Source: Nocardioides renjunii
GTDB lineage: Bacteria > Actinomycetota > Actinomycetes > Propionibacteriales > Nocardioidaceae
DNA length: 64,000 nt
Direction: 5' to 3'
Assembly: GCF_034661175.1 (NCBI RefSeq)
Contig: NZ_CP141058.1
Span: 1,984,001 to 2,048,000 of the forward strand
Below, piece after piece: positions 56,467 through 64,000 of this stretch. Position numbers and translations under genes: made by a program. Numbering within the stretch: position 1 is the first letter of the stretch; each line of letters begins with the position of its first letter. The notes beneath the pieces are model-generated. The model searched no databases, was not told the origin of the DNA, and saw nothing but the letters and a program-made list of their open reading frames with translations.

Positions 56467-56778
56467 GTGGCTTCTCCCAACATCGCCGCCGAGGGCGTCA
56501 CCAACCCCTCGATCGACGACCTGCTCACCAAGACCGACAGCAAGTACAAGCTGGTGCTCTACAGCGCCCAGCGCGCCCGTCAGATCAACGCCTACTACTC
56601 CCAGCTCGGCGAGGGCCTCCTCGAGTACGTCGGCCCGCTCGTGGACACCCACGTGCAGGAGAAGCCGCTCTCGATCGCGCTCCGCGAGATCAACGACGAC
56701 CTGCTGACCTGCGAGGACATCGACCCCGCCGCCGAGGCCGCCGCCGCCGAGGCCGCTGCCGCCGCGCCCACGGAGTGA
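56467..56778 (+). CDS. rpoZ: DNA-directed RNA polymerase omega subunit
   Basis: 103 residues from GTG. Conserved core: [35 protein letters not shown] (shown for orientation in two parts: [30 protein letters not shown]), and [14 protein letters not shown]. It clamps the beta-prime C-terminus and aids RNA polymerase assembly. An Ala/Glu-rich tail ([14 protein letters not shown]) is a low-complexity extension common in actinobacteria. Confidence 0.95.
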   Translation: MASPNIAAEGVTNPSIDDLLTKTDSKYKLVLYSAQRARQINAYYSQLGEGLLEYVGPLVDTHVQEKPLSIALREINDDLLTCEDIDPAAEAAAAEAAAAAPTE

Positions 56779-56791
56779 CGCGAGCCTCCTG

Positions 56792-58006
56792 GTGACCGCG
56801 GTCGTCCTGGGCGTCTCCGGCGGGATCGCGGCCTACAAGGCCTGCGAGCTGCTGCGCCGGTTCACCGAGTCGGGGCACGACGTCACCGTCGTGCCCACGG
56901 CCTCGGCGCTGGAGTTCGTCGGCGCCCCGACGTGGGCCGCCCTGTCGGGCAAGCCTGTCTCCGCCACGGTGTGGGCCGACGTCCACGCCGTGCCGCACGT
57001 CCAGATCGGGCAGCACGCCGACGTCGTCGTCGTGGCGCCGGCCACGGCCGACCTGCTGGCCCGGGCCGCCCACGGGCTGGCCGACGACCTGCTCACCAAC
57101 ACCCTGCTCACCGCACGCTGCCCGGTCGTGTTCGCCCCGGCGATGCACACCGAGATGTGGGAGCACCCGGCCACCCAGGCCAACGTCGACACCCTGCGCC
57201 GACGGGGCGCCGTGGTCATCGAGCCGGCCGAGGGCCGGCTCACGGGCGCCGACACCGGCAAGGGCCGCCTGCCCGACCCGGCCGAGATCTTCGAGCTGGT
57301 GCTCGGGGTGCTCGACCGGGGTGCCGACGCGGCGCAGGACCTCGCCGGGCGCAAGGTCGTCGTGTCCGCCGGCGGCACCCGCGAGTACCTCGACCCCGTC
57401 CGGTTCCTCGGCAACCGCTCGTCCGGGCTGCAGGGCTACGCCCTCGCCCGGGCCGCCGCCTCGCGCGGTGCGCACGTCACGCTCGTGAGCGCCAACGTGT
57501 CGCTGCCCGACCCGGCCGGCGTGGGCGTCGTACGCGTGGAGACGACCGAGCAGCTGCGCGAGGCCGTGGTGGGCGCCACGGCCACCGCCGACGCGGTCGT
57601 CATGGCGGCCGCGCCCGCCGACTTCCGGCCCACCGCCGTCAGCGACGCCAAGATCAAGAAGGCCGACGACGGCTCCGCGCCCGCCATCGAGCTGGTGCAG
57701 AACCCCGACATCCTCGCCGAGATCTCCCACGACCGGGCCCGCGCCGGAGCGGTCGTCGTCGGCTTCGCCGCCGAGACCGGTGACACCACCGGCTCCGTGC
57801 TCGAGCTCGGGCGCGCCAAGCTGGCCCGCAAGGGCTGCGACCTGCTCGTCGTCAACGACGTCAGCGGGGGAGCGGTGTTCGGCAGCACCGACAACGAGGC
57901 GGTCATCCTGGGGGCCGACGGCACCGCCGTCGAGGTCGCCCGGGGCTCCAAGACCGCCCTGGCCCACGTGATCTGGGACGAGGTCGCCCGGCGATTCGTC
58001 GGGTGA
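56792..58006 (+). CDS. coaBC: Bifunctional phosphopantothenoylcysteine decarboxylase / phosphopantothenate-cysteine ligase
   Basis: 404 residues from GTG. CoaC flavoprotein half (about 1-185): GVSGGIAAYKACELLRR, catalytic His region VPHVQIGQHADVVVVAPATAD, and FAPAMHTEMWEHPATQAN. CoaB half: VSAGGTREYLDPVRFLGNRSSGLQG, then DAVVMAAAPADFRP and KIKK. Two consecutive steps of coenzyme A synthesis. Complete and of normal length. Confidence 0.95.
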   Translation: MTAVVLGVSGGIAAYKACELLRRFTESGHDVTVVPTASALEFVGAPTWAALSGKPVSATVWADVHAVPHVQIGQHADVVVVAPATADLLARAAHGLADDLLTNTLLTARCPVVFAPAMHTEMWEHPATQANVDTLRRRGAVVIEPAEGRLTGADTGKGRLPDPAEIFELVLGVLDRGADAAQDLAGRKVVVSAGGTREYLDPVRFLGNRSSGLQGYALARAAASRGAHVTLVSANVSLPDPAGVGVVRVETTEQLREAVVGATATADAVVMAAAPADFRPTAVSDAKIKKADDGSAPAIELVQNPDILAEISHDRARAGAVVVGFAAETGDTTGSVLELGRAKLARKGCDLLVVNDVSGGAVFGSTDNEAVILGADGTAVEVARGSKTALAHVIWDEVARRFVG

Positions 58007-58035
58007 GACACACGTCCCGGATGCTGGTCAGCCGC

Positions 58036-58041
58036 TAGGTT
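58036..58041 (+). promoter_or_regulatory. -10 box TAGGTT of metK
   Basis: TAGGTT, giving a start near 58048 and a short leader of about 30 bases with GAGAG before the GTG. Too short for any SAM riboswitch. Confidence 0.5.
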
Positions 58042-58077
58042 TCTCCCCGACCGTTCCACACAAGAATTGAGAGCATC

Positions 58078-59280
58078 GTGGCTGGACGCCTGTTCACCTC
58101 CGAGTCCGTGACCGAGGGGCACCCCGACAAGATCGCCGACCGGATCAGCGACTCGGTCCTCGACCACCTCATGGCGGAGGACCCCGACCGCGCCAACCTG
58201 CGCGTCGCCGTCGAGACGCTGCTGACCACCGGCCTGGTGGTGGTGGCGGGCGAGGTGCGCACCACCGCCTACGCCCCGGTGGCCGACATCGTCCGCCGGG
58301 CGATCCTCGACATCGGCTACGACTCCTCGGAGAAGGGCTTCGACGGCACCACGTGCGGCGTCCAGGTCGCGATCGGCGCCCAGTCCAGCGACATCGCCGC
58401 CGGCGTCGACGCCGGCCACGAGTCCCGCGTGGGCGACTCCGACGACGAGCTCGACAAGCGCGGCGCCGGCGACCAGGGCCTGATGTTCGGCTACGCCTGC
58501 GACGACACCCCCGAGCTGATGCCGCTCCCGATCACCATCGCCCAGCGGCTCGCCCAGCGGCTGACGCAGGTCCGCAAGGACGGCGTCCTGCACTACCTGC
58601 GCCCCGACGGCAAGACCCAGGTCACCATCGAGTACGACGAGGACGACCGCCCGGTGCGCATCGACACCGTGGTGCTCTCCACCCAGCACGACCCCGACAT
58701 CGAGCACGCCCAGCTCGAGGCCGAGATCAAGCAGCACGTGATCGACCCCGTGCTCGCCGACTTCTCGCTGCCCTCCGAGGGCTATCGGATGCTGGTCAAC
58801 CCGACCGGCACCTTCGTCATCGGTGGCCCGATGGGCGACGCCGGCCTCACCGGTCGCAAGATCATCGTCGACACCTACGGCGGCATGGCGCGCCACGGCG
58901 GCGGCGCCTTCTCCGGCAAGGACCCCTCGAAGGTCGACCGCTCGGCCGCGTACGCCATGCGCTGGGTGGCGAAGAACGTCGTGGCCGCCGGGCTCGCCCG
59001 GCGCTGCGAGGCGCAGGTCGCCTACGCCATCGGCAAGGCCGCGCCGGTGGGTGTCTTCATCGAGACCTTCGGCACCGGCGTCGTGCCGGACTCGCAGATC
59101 CAGGACGCCGTGCTCGAGGTCTTCGACCTCCGCCCGGCCGCGATCATCCGCGACCTCGACCTGCTCCGCCCGATCTACGCCCAGACCTCGGCCTACGGCC
59201 ACTTCGGTCGCGAGCTGCCCGACTTCACGTGGGAGACGACCGACCGCGCGGAGAAGCTGAAGGCGGCCGCGGGGGTCTGA
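58078..59280 (+). CDS. metK: S-adenosylmethionine synthetase
   Basis: 400 residues from GTG. Motifs: [20 protein letters not shown] (start), [12 protein letters not shown] (about 134-145), [19 protein letters not shown] with the catalytic loop Lys/Asp, and [13 protein letters not shown] at the end. It makes SAM from methionine and ATP. Standard length. Two strong palindromes lie directly downstream, before priA. Confidence 0.96.
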   Translation: MAGRLFTSESVTEGHPDKIADRISDSVLDHLMAEDPDRANLRVAVETLLTTGLVVVAGEVRTTAYAPVADIVRRAILDIGYDSSEKGFDGTTCGVQVAIGAQSSDIAAGVDAGHESRVGDSDDELDKRGAGDQGLMFGYACDDTPELMPLPITIAQRLAQRLTQVRKDGVLHYLRPDGKTQVTIEYDEDDRPVRIDTVVLSTQHDPDIEHAQLEAEIKQHVIDPVLADFSLPSEGYRMLVNPTGTFVIGGPMGDAGLTGRKIIVDTYGGMARHGGGAFSGKDPSKVDRSAAYAMRWVAKNVVAAGLARRCEAQVAYAIGKAAPVGVFIETFGTGVVPDSQIQDAVLEVFDLRPAAIIRDLDLLRPIYAQTSAYGHFGRELPDFTWETTDRAEKLKAAAGV

Positions 59281-59322
59281 CGGCTGGGCTGACGTTGGCG
59301 GCCTGCTGACGTTGGCGCCGTC

Positions 59323-59348
59323 GGTTTCCCCGCATATGCGGGGAAACC
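59323..59348. repeat. Perfect 26-base palindrome between metK and priA
   Basis: GGTTTCCCCGCAT and its exact complement ATGCGGGGAAACC with no spacer, centred on CATATG. It could be a terminator stem with a tiny loop or a dimeric protein-binding site. It occurs once; no second copy was seen in the window. Confidence 0.75.
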
Positions 59349-59349
59349 C

Positions 59350-59383
59350 GAACTTCTCGAGCCGTACACGCCCCGAGAAGTTC
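59350..59383. terminator. Hairpin after metK
   Basis: GAACTTCTCG (59350-59359) and CGAGAAGTTC (59374-59383) pair perfectly over a 14-base loop, one base after the 26-base palindrome. Probably the metK terminator or part of a priA control region. Confidence 0.55.
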
Positions 59384-59424
59384 ACAAACTCCTCGGGGAG
59401 TCCGGCCCCGTCGGTGGCCGCTGA

Positions 59425-59430
59425 CAGAAT
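59425..59430 (+). promoter_or_regulatory. Possible -10 box CAGAAT of priA
   Basis: TGACAGAAT with a 7-base spacer to ATG 59438. The first base departs from TANNNT. It supports ATG 59438 as start. Confidence 0.4.
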
Positions 59431-59437
59431 CGCCCGC

Positions 59438-61447
59438 ATGACCTCCCACGACGCCCCGGAAGCAGACATGCTCCCGGGGCTTCGTGCCGCGGTGGACGAC
59501 GCCCGGGCGAAGGCGGCGGCGACCCGGCGCCGCAAGGCCGCGGCGTGGGAGCCGGCCGCCACCGACCCGGTCGCGCGCGTGCTGGTCGACATCGCGCTGG
59601 CCCACCTCGACCGGCCCTTCGACTACGCGGTCCCGGTCGCCATGGCCCACACGGCCGTGCCCGGGGCGAGGGTCAAGGTGCGCTTCGCCGGGCAGGACGT
59701 CGACGGGTTCGTCGTCGAGCGCGCCGGCGAGACCGACCACACCGGCGCGCTGCAGCCACTGCGGCGCGTGGTGAGCCCCGAGCCGGTGCTCGCCCCCGAG
59801 ATCGCCGAGCTGAGCGAGACCCTCGCCCGGACGTACGCCGGCGCCCGGTCCGACGTCCTGCGCCTCGCCGTCCCGCCGAGGCACGCCGCCACCGAGAAGG
59901 TGCCGTCCGAGGCCGCCCCGGCGCTTCCCGCCGCCACGACACCCCGCGCGTGGTCGGACGTCGAGCACGGAGCACCGTTCCTCCGCCGGCTGGCGGCGGG
60001 GGAGTCGCCGAAGGCCGTGTGGTCCGCCGCGCCGGGCGACGACTGGCCCGCGATGGTCGCCGAGGCGGTGGCGGCGACCTACGCCGCCGGTCGCGGCGCG
60101 CTGGTGTGCGTGCCGGACCGGCGCGACGTCACCCGCGTCGACGCCGCGCTCCGCGCGCTGCTGGGCGAGGGCCACCACGTCAGCCTCACCACCGACGGGG
60201 GACCGGCCGCCCGCTACCGCGACTTCCTCGCCGTCTCGCGCGGGGCCCGCAGGATCGTCGTCGGCACGCGTTCGGCCGCGTTCGCGCCGATCCACGACCT
60301 CGGCCTGGTCGTGCTCTGGGACGACGGCGACGACCTCCACGCCGAGCCCCGTGCGCCCTACCCCCACACCCGCGAGGTCCTCGTCACCCGGGCCGAGCAG
60401 CAGTCGACGGCGGCGCTGCTCGGCGGGTTCGCCCGGACCCCGGAGGCGCAGCAGCTGCTCGCGACCGGGTGGGCCCGCGAGCTGACCACGCCCCGCGAGG
60501 TGCTGCGTCGCCGGGTCAAGGTGGAGGCGGTGCCCGCCGAGGACCGAGCCGTCGGCACCCGCATCCCCCGCACCGCCTACGACGCCATCCGCAGCGGCCT
60601 GACGTCGGGGCCGGTGCTCGTCCAGACGCCACGCGCCGGCTACGCCGCCTCGCTGGCCTGCGACACCTGCCGTACGCCCGCCCGCTGCTCGGTGTGCAGC
60701 GGACCGCTCGCGCTGGCGGGCCCCGCCGCCCCGCCCCACTGCCGCTGGTGCGGCCACGTCGAGCAGGCCTGGGCGTGCCCCACCTGCGGCGGCCGGGGAC
60801 TGCGTGCCCCGGTCCGCGGCGAGGCACGCACGGCGGAGGAGCTCGGTCGGACGTTCCCCGGCACCACGGTCCGCAGCTCCAGCGGCGAGCGCGTCCTCGA
60901 CACGGTGCCCGCCGCCGCCCACATCGTCGTCGCCACGGTGGGCGCCGAGCCCGTCGCCGACGGCGGCTACGCCGCCGTGGTCGTCCTCGACACGTGGCTG
61001 AGCCTGGCCCGTGACGACATGCGCGCCGCGGAGGAGGCGCTGCGCCGGTGGCTCAACGCCGCCGCGCTGGCGCGCCCCGGCGGCCACGTGGTCGCCGTCG
61101 GCGACCCCGCACACCCGGCGCTGCAGGCACTGGTCCGGTGGGACCCCGCCGGCTACGCCCGTCGCGAGGCCGACGAGCGCGCGCAGGCCCACCTGCCGCC
61201 CGCCGCCCGGCTGGCGACGGTCACCGGCGACCTCGGCGCGCTCGACGACGTGCTGCACCTGCTCGACGTCCCGGAGGGCGCCGAGGTGCTCGGCCCGGTG
61301 GCGGTCGGCGACGAGCACCGCGTCCTGCTGCGCGTGCCCTGGACGCAGGGCCCGGCCCTCTCCGCCGCCCTGGGCGACCTCCAGCGGGTCCGCTCGGCCC
61401 GCAAGCTCGACCCCGTGCGGATCCAGGTCGACCCCCTCACGATCTAG
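59438..61447 (+). CDS. priA: Primosomal protein N' (PriA), probably helicase-inactive
   Basis: 669 residues. The N-terminal 3'-DNA-binding domain (VLVDIALAHLDRPFDYAVPVAM...VKVRFAGQDVDGFVVER) and the eight-cysteine zinc region (CDTCRTPARCSVC ... CRWCGHVEQAWACPTC) are conserved. The helicase motifs are not: no Walker A GxxGxGKT where ATPases have it, and the DEAH box is replaced by VVLWDDGDDLH. This loss is known for actinobacterial PriA. It should act in replication restart as a structural loader rather than an ATP-driven helicase. ATG chosen downstream of the palindromes. Confidence 0.9.
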   Translation: MTSHDAPEADMLPGLRAAVDDARAKAAATRRRKAAAWEPAATDPVARVLVDIALAHLDRPFDYAVPVAMAHTAVPGARVKVRFAGQDVDGFVVERAGETDHTGALQPLRRVVSPEPVLAPEIAELSETLARTYAGARSDVLRLAVPPRHAATEKVPSEAAPALPAATTPRAWSDVEHGAPFLRRLAAGESPKAVWSAAPGDDWPAMVAEAVAATYAAGRGALVCVPDRRDVTRVDAALRALLGEGHHVSLTTDGGPAARYRDFLAVSRGARRIVVGTRSAAFAPIHDLGLVVLWDDGDDLHAEPRAPYPHTREVLVTRAEQQSTAALLGGFARTPEAQQLLATGWARELTTPREVLRRRVKVEAVPAEDRAVGTRIPRTAYDAIRSGLTSGPVLVQTPRAGYAASLACDTCRTPARCSVCSGPLALAGPAAPPHCRWCGHVEQAWACPTCGGRGLRAPVRGEARTAEELGRTFPGTTVRSSSGERVLDTVPAAAHIVVATVGAEPVADGGYAAVVVLDTWLSLARDDMRAAEEALRRWLNAAALARPGGHVVAVGDPAHPALQALVRWDPAGYARREADERAQAHLPPAARLATVTGDLGALDDVLHLLDVPEGAEVLGPVAVGDEHRVLLRVPWTQGPALSAALGDLQRVRSARKLDPVRIQVDPLTI

Positions 61448-61477
61448 CGCGGGTGCTGGCCGGGTCGGCGGCCTCCC

Positions 61478-61483
61478 TAGACT
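61478..61483 (+). promoter_or_regulatory. -10 box TAGACT before def
   Basis: TAGACT, start expected near 61490, leaving a leader of about 80 bases with AGGGAGA before the GTG. The rest of the 123-base gap shows no clear structure. Confidence 0.45.
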
Positions 61484-61570
61484 TGTGACCTCACGGTCCG
61501 GGCGCCCGACCGGCCGCCGACCGCTCCTCCGCACCGCCCCACCACACCGACCCACACCCCAGGGAGATCC

Positions 61571-62116
61571 GTGGCCGTCCAGCCGATCCGCCTCTTCGGC
61601 GACCCGGTGCTCCGCCAGCGAGCGATCGAGGTCGACAGCTTCGACCGGGAGCTGCGCCAGCTGGTCACCGACCTCACCGACACGATGCTCGCCGCGCCCG
61701 GCGCGGGCCTGGCCGCACCGCAGATCGGTGTCGGGCTCCGGGTGTTCACCTGGCACGTGCACGGTGAGCTCGGCCACCTGGTCAACCCGTCGCTGGAGCT
61801 CTCCGAGGACACCCAGGACGGCGCGGAGGGTTGCCTGTCGCTGCCAGAGCTGACCTACGACTGCCTGCGCGCGCTGTCCGTCGTCGCCACCGGCTTCGAC
61901 ATGCACGGCGAGCCGCAGCGGATCGAGGCCTCGGAGCTCCTGGCGCGCGCCATGCAGCACGAGACCGACCACCTCGACGGCATCCTCTTCATCGACAAGC
62001 TCGACACCGACGCCCGCAAGGCGGCGATGAAGGAGATCCGCGAGTCCGAGTGGTTCGGCCTGGAGAAGCCCACGGTCCGGGTCAGCCCGCACGCCACCCA
62101 CGGGTTCGCCCGATGA
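61571..62116 (+). CDS. def: Peptide deformylase
   Basis: 181 residues from GTG with AGGGAG upstream. All three metal motifs: [10 protein letters not shown] (about 44-53), EGCLSLPE (Cys ligand, about 91-98) and QHETDHLDG (HExxH, about 133-141). It removes the formyl group from nascent proteins. It sits 10 bases before fmt, which adds that formyl group, the common def-fmt pair. Confidence 0.96.
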   Translation: MAVQPIRLFGDPVLRQRAIEVDSFDRELRQLVTDLTDTMLAAPGAGLAAPQIGVGLRVFTWHVHGELGHLVNPSLELSEDTQDGAEGCLSLPELTYDCLRALSVVATGFDMHGEPQRIEASELLARAMQHETDHLDGILFIDKLDTDARKAAMKEIRESEWFGLEKPTVRVSPHATHGFAR

Positions 62117-62126
62117 GCGCGGCCTG

Positions 62127-63053
62127 ATGCGCGTCGTCTTCGCGGGCACGCCCGAGGTGGCGCTGCCCGCCCTCGACGCGGTCGCCGCCAGCCGGCACGA
62201 GCTCGTCGGCGTCGTCACCCGCCCCGACGCCCCGAGCGGACGTGGCCGCCGCCTGGTGGCCAGCCCGGTGGCCCAGCGCGCCGACGAGCTCGGCGTACCC
62301 GTCCTCAAGCCGACCCACCCGCGCGAGCCCGACTTCCAGGCGGCCCTGGCCGGGCTCCGGGCCGACGCGTGCCCGGTGGTGGCCTACGGAGCCCTGCTGC
62401 CGCAGTCGGCGCTGGACCTCGTGCCGCACGGCTGGATCAACCTGCACTTCTCGGTGCTGCCGTCCTGGCGCGGAGCCGCTCCCGTCCAGCACTCGCTGTG
62501 GGCCGGTGACGAGGTGACCGGGGCGACCACCTTCCGGATCGTCAAGGAGCTCGACGCAGGTCCGGTCTTCGGCGTGATGACCGAGCGGATCCGCCCCGGC
62601 GACACGGCGGGCGACCTCCTGGCCCGGCTGGCGGAGGGGGGAGCGGGCCTGCTCGTGCAGACGCTCGACGGCATCGAGGACGGCACGCTCGAAGCGCGTG
62701 AGCAGCAGGCCGAGGGCGTCTCGTTCGCGCCCAAGATCACCGTCGAGGACGCCCGGATCGACTGGGCGCACCCCGCCGTCGCGATCGACCGCCAGGTGCG
62801 CGCCTGCGACCCAGCGCCGGGCGCGTGGAGCACCTTCGGCGGCGAGCGCATCAAGATCGGGCCGGTCCGCTCGGTCGACCGCGAGCCGCTGCCCCCCGGG
62901 GTGCTCGACGTGACCAAGAACGCCGTCCTCGTGGGCACCTCCACCTCACCGGTGCAGCTCGGGGACGTGAAGGCGTTCGGCAAGAAGCAGATGGCGGCCG
63001 CCGACTGGGCGCGCGGCGTACGCCTCGAGTCGGGCGCCCGCCTCGGTGACTGA
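62127..63053 (+). CDS. fmt: Methionyl-tRNA formyltransferase
   Basis: 308 residues. [15 protein letters not shown] at the start, the catalytic Asn/His segment [21 protein letters not shown] (Asn, His, then Arg and Gly) about residues 105-125, and the C-terminal beta-barrel [17 protein letters not shown]. It formylates Met-tRNA-fMet using 10-formyl-THF. Same operon as def. Confidence 0.95.
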   Translation: MRVVFAGTPEVALPALDAVAASRHELVGVVTRPDAPSGRGRRLVASPVAQRADELGVPVLKPTHPREPDFQAALAGLRADACPVVAYGALLPQSALDLVPHGWINLHFSVLPSWRGAAPVQHSLWAGDEVTGATTFRIVKELDAGPVFGVMTERIRPGDTAGDLLARLAEGGAGLLVQTLDGIEDGTLEAREQQAEGVSFAPKITVEDARIDWAHPAVAIDRQVRACDPAPGAWSTFGGERIKIGPVRSVDREPLPPGVLDVTKNAVLVGTSTSPVQLGDVKAFGKKQMAAADWARGVRLESGARLGD

Positions 63054-63064
63054 CGCGCGTCGCC

Positions 63065-63070
63065 TAGGGT
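63065..63070 (+). promoter_or_regulatory. -10 box TAGGGT of the MmcQ/YjbR gene
   Basis: TAGGGT, 7 bases before ATG 63078. It favours 63078 over the more upstream in-frame start at 63069, which would begin inside the promoter-to-start spacer. Confidence 0.55.
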
Positions 63071-63077
63071 GCGGGGG

Positions 63078-63503
63078 ATGAGCTCCCCAGCGAAGCGGCC
63101 CGCCCGGCCGGAGGACGTCGACGAGATCTGCGGCAGCCTGCCCGACACCGAGCTCGGCACGTCGTGGGGCGACCGCCCGACCTGGAAGGTCCCCCGCGGC
63201 GACAAGGGCAAGGGCTTCGTCCTGCACCGCGCGCCGCACCAGAACGCGGTGGACCCGGCCACGGGGGAGATGTACGACGACCTGCTGGTCATCGTCACGC
63301 CGACCGAGGCCGAGAAGCACGCGCTCGTCGAGGACGAGTCGACGCCGTTCTTCACCATCGACCACTTCAACGGCTATGCCGCCGTGCTGGTGCAGCAGTC
63401 CCGGCTCGGCGAGATCAGCCGCGATGAGCTGGCCGAGGTGATCACCGAGGCGTGGGCCGCGAAGGCCCCGCAGAAGCTGGTCCGGGAGCACTTCGGTGAG
63501 TGA
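63078..63503 (+). CDS. MmcQ/YjbR family protein
   Basis: 141 residues. CyaY-like fold of the MmcQ/YjbR family: VDEICGSLPDTELGTSWGDRPTWKVPRGDKGKGFV, then TPFFTIDHFNGYAAVLVQQSRLGEISRDELAEVITEAW. These small proteins are described as DNA-binding by structural similarity only. Standing between fmt and rsmB it interrupts the usual fmt-rsmB pair, with its own leaderless-type promoter. Overlaps rsmB by eight bases. Confidence 0.82.
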   Translation: MSSPAKRPARPEDVDEICGSLPDTELGTSWGDRPTWKVPRGDKGKGFVLHRAPHQNAVDPATGEMYDDLLVIVTPTEAEKHALVEDESTPFFTIDHFNGYAAVLVQQSRLGEISRDELAEVITEAWAAKAPQKLVREHFGE

Positions 63504-64000
63504 ACGGCGCCGCCCGGTCGACCGCCCGCGGCGTGCGGCGCTCGACGTGCTCACGGCGGTCCGCACCGACGAGGCCTACGCCAACCTCGTGCTGCCGCAG
63601 GTGCTGCGCAAGCACGGCCTCGAGGGCCGCGACGCCGCTCTCACCACCGAGCTGGCGTCGGGCGCCATCCGCATGCAGGGCCTCTACGACCCGATCATCG
63701 ACGCCTGCCTGACGAAGCCGCGGCTGCAGGCGGGCGTGCGCGACGTGCTCCGGCTCGGCGTCCACCAGCTGCTCTCCATGCGCGTGCCCGACCACGCCGC
63801 GATCTCCACCAGCGTCGACCTCGTGCGCGCGAGCGTCGGCCAGGGCCCGGCAGGCCTCGTCAACGCGGTGCTGCGCAAGGTCAGCCGCCGTGACCTCGAC
63901 GGCTGGGTCGCGGAGGTGGCTCCCGACCGGACCACCGACCTCCTCGGCCACCTCGCCACCGCCCACTCCCACCCCCGCTGGGTGGTCGAGCTCCTCGCCG
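63496..64000 (+). CDS. rsmB: 16S rRNA (cytosine-C5)-methyltransferase RsmB, 3' end missing
   Basis: The frame from GTG 63496 (VSERRRPVDRPRRAALDVLTAV) runs past the window end; 168 residues are visible. They make up the N-terminal NusB-like domain: DEAYANLVLPQVLRKHGLEGRDAALTTELASGAI, then LRLGVHQLLSMRVPDHAAISTSVDL and GLVNAVLRKVSR. The SAM-binding NOL1/NOP2/Sun domain lies beyond 64000. The family methylates C967 of 16S rRNA (E. coli numbering). The position after def-fmt is the classic neighbourhood. Confidence 0.9.
   Translation, partial: MSERRRPVDRPRRAALDVLTAVRTDEAYANLVLPQVLRKHGLEGRDAALTTELASGAIRMQGLYDPIIDACLTKPRLQAGVRDVLRLGVHQLLSMRVPDHAAISTSVDLVRASVGQGPAGLVNAVLRKVSRRDLDGWVAEVAPDRTTDLLGHLATAHSHPRWVVELLA

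Noticed and set aside
58007..58077. SAM riboswitch before metK
   Set aside because: The leader after the -10 box is about 30 bases and shows no structure.
59323..59348. Possible CRISPR repeat (resembles type I-E repeats in its CCCCGC/GCGGGG core)
   Set aside because: Single copy, fully palindromic, no spacers and no cas genes nearby.
63069..63077. Earlier start for the MmcQ/YjbR gene
   Set aside because: It falls inside the spacer between the TAGGGT box and ATG 63078.

Overview
The window looks like chromosome of a high-GC Gram-positive actinobacterium, most likely a member of the Nocardioidaceae (Nocardioides-like). The signs are very high GC with G/C-ending codons, frequent GTG starts, and actinobacteria-specific families: septation protein SepH, actinobacterial integration host factor, DUF4193, DUF3710, DUF3159, DUF4235, DUF3093, DUF3105, a [2Fe-2S]-type ferrochelatase and a helicase-degenerate PriA. 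The genus is an inference. There is no rRNA, tRNA, insertion sequence, prophage or CRISPR array that I can see, and no gene-free stretch longer than about 300 bases. The two ends cut a sulfurtransferase gene (left) and rsmB (right).

Layout. 0-9 kb: sulfurtransferase, MOSC protein, sepH, a TRIC/UPF0126 channel, a sugar-lactone oxidase with an MFS transporter, ferrochelatase, an inositol-phosphatase-like enzyme and small conserved proteins. 9-16 kb: dut, DUF3710, an OB-fold protein and DUF3159 facing a potassium module (two TrkA/RCK proteins divergent from a KimA-like transporter that is coupled to a TRAM RNA methyltransferase). 16-31 kb: acnA behind a strong palindromic operator, a HIT-like protein, a SigE-family sigma factor with a membrane protein, a thiamine-related pair, a small gene under a perfect SOS box, a triple-Nudix protein, dxs and an amino-acid permease. 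30-39 kb: fatty-acid genes (fadA/fadB, tesB, htdX-fabG4-fadA2 order) with a PAC2 protein.

39.5-55 kb holds essentially the whole de novo UMP pathway in two blocks, pyrR-pyrB-pyrC and carA-carB-pyrD-(pyrK/pyrD-like pair)-pyrF. Each block is preceded by an almost identical PyrR-type RNA leader that can hide its Shine-Dalgarno sequence. Between them sits a 4.5 kb insert with VOC proteins, a PPOX flavoprotein, a DUF3060 secreted protein and an ABC-F gene that has its own five-codon leader peptide and a WhiB7-like promoter. 55-64 kb is a housekeeping run: mihF, gmk, rpoZ, coaBC, metK, priA, def, fmt, a MmcQ/YjbR protein and rsmB.

Two habits run through the window. Many genes have a TANNNT -10 box only 6-8 bases before the start codon, so they are probably transcribed without a leader. 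Many operon junctions are GTGA, ATGA or TGATG overlaps, implying translational coupling. The observations I would check first are the SOS-boxed hypothetical gene (24225-24669), the ABC-F leader (44958-45102), the PyrK/PyrD-like pair whose PyrD lacks the catalytic cysteine (52593-54271), and a 31-base tandem palindromic repeat found behind two unrelated genes (30380-30485 and 39411-39485).
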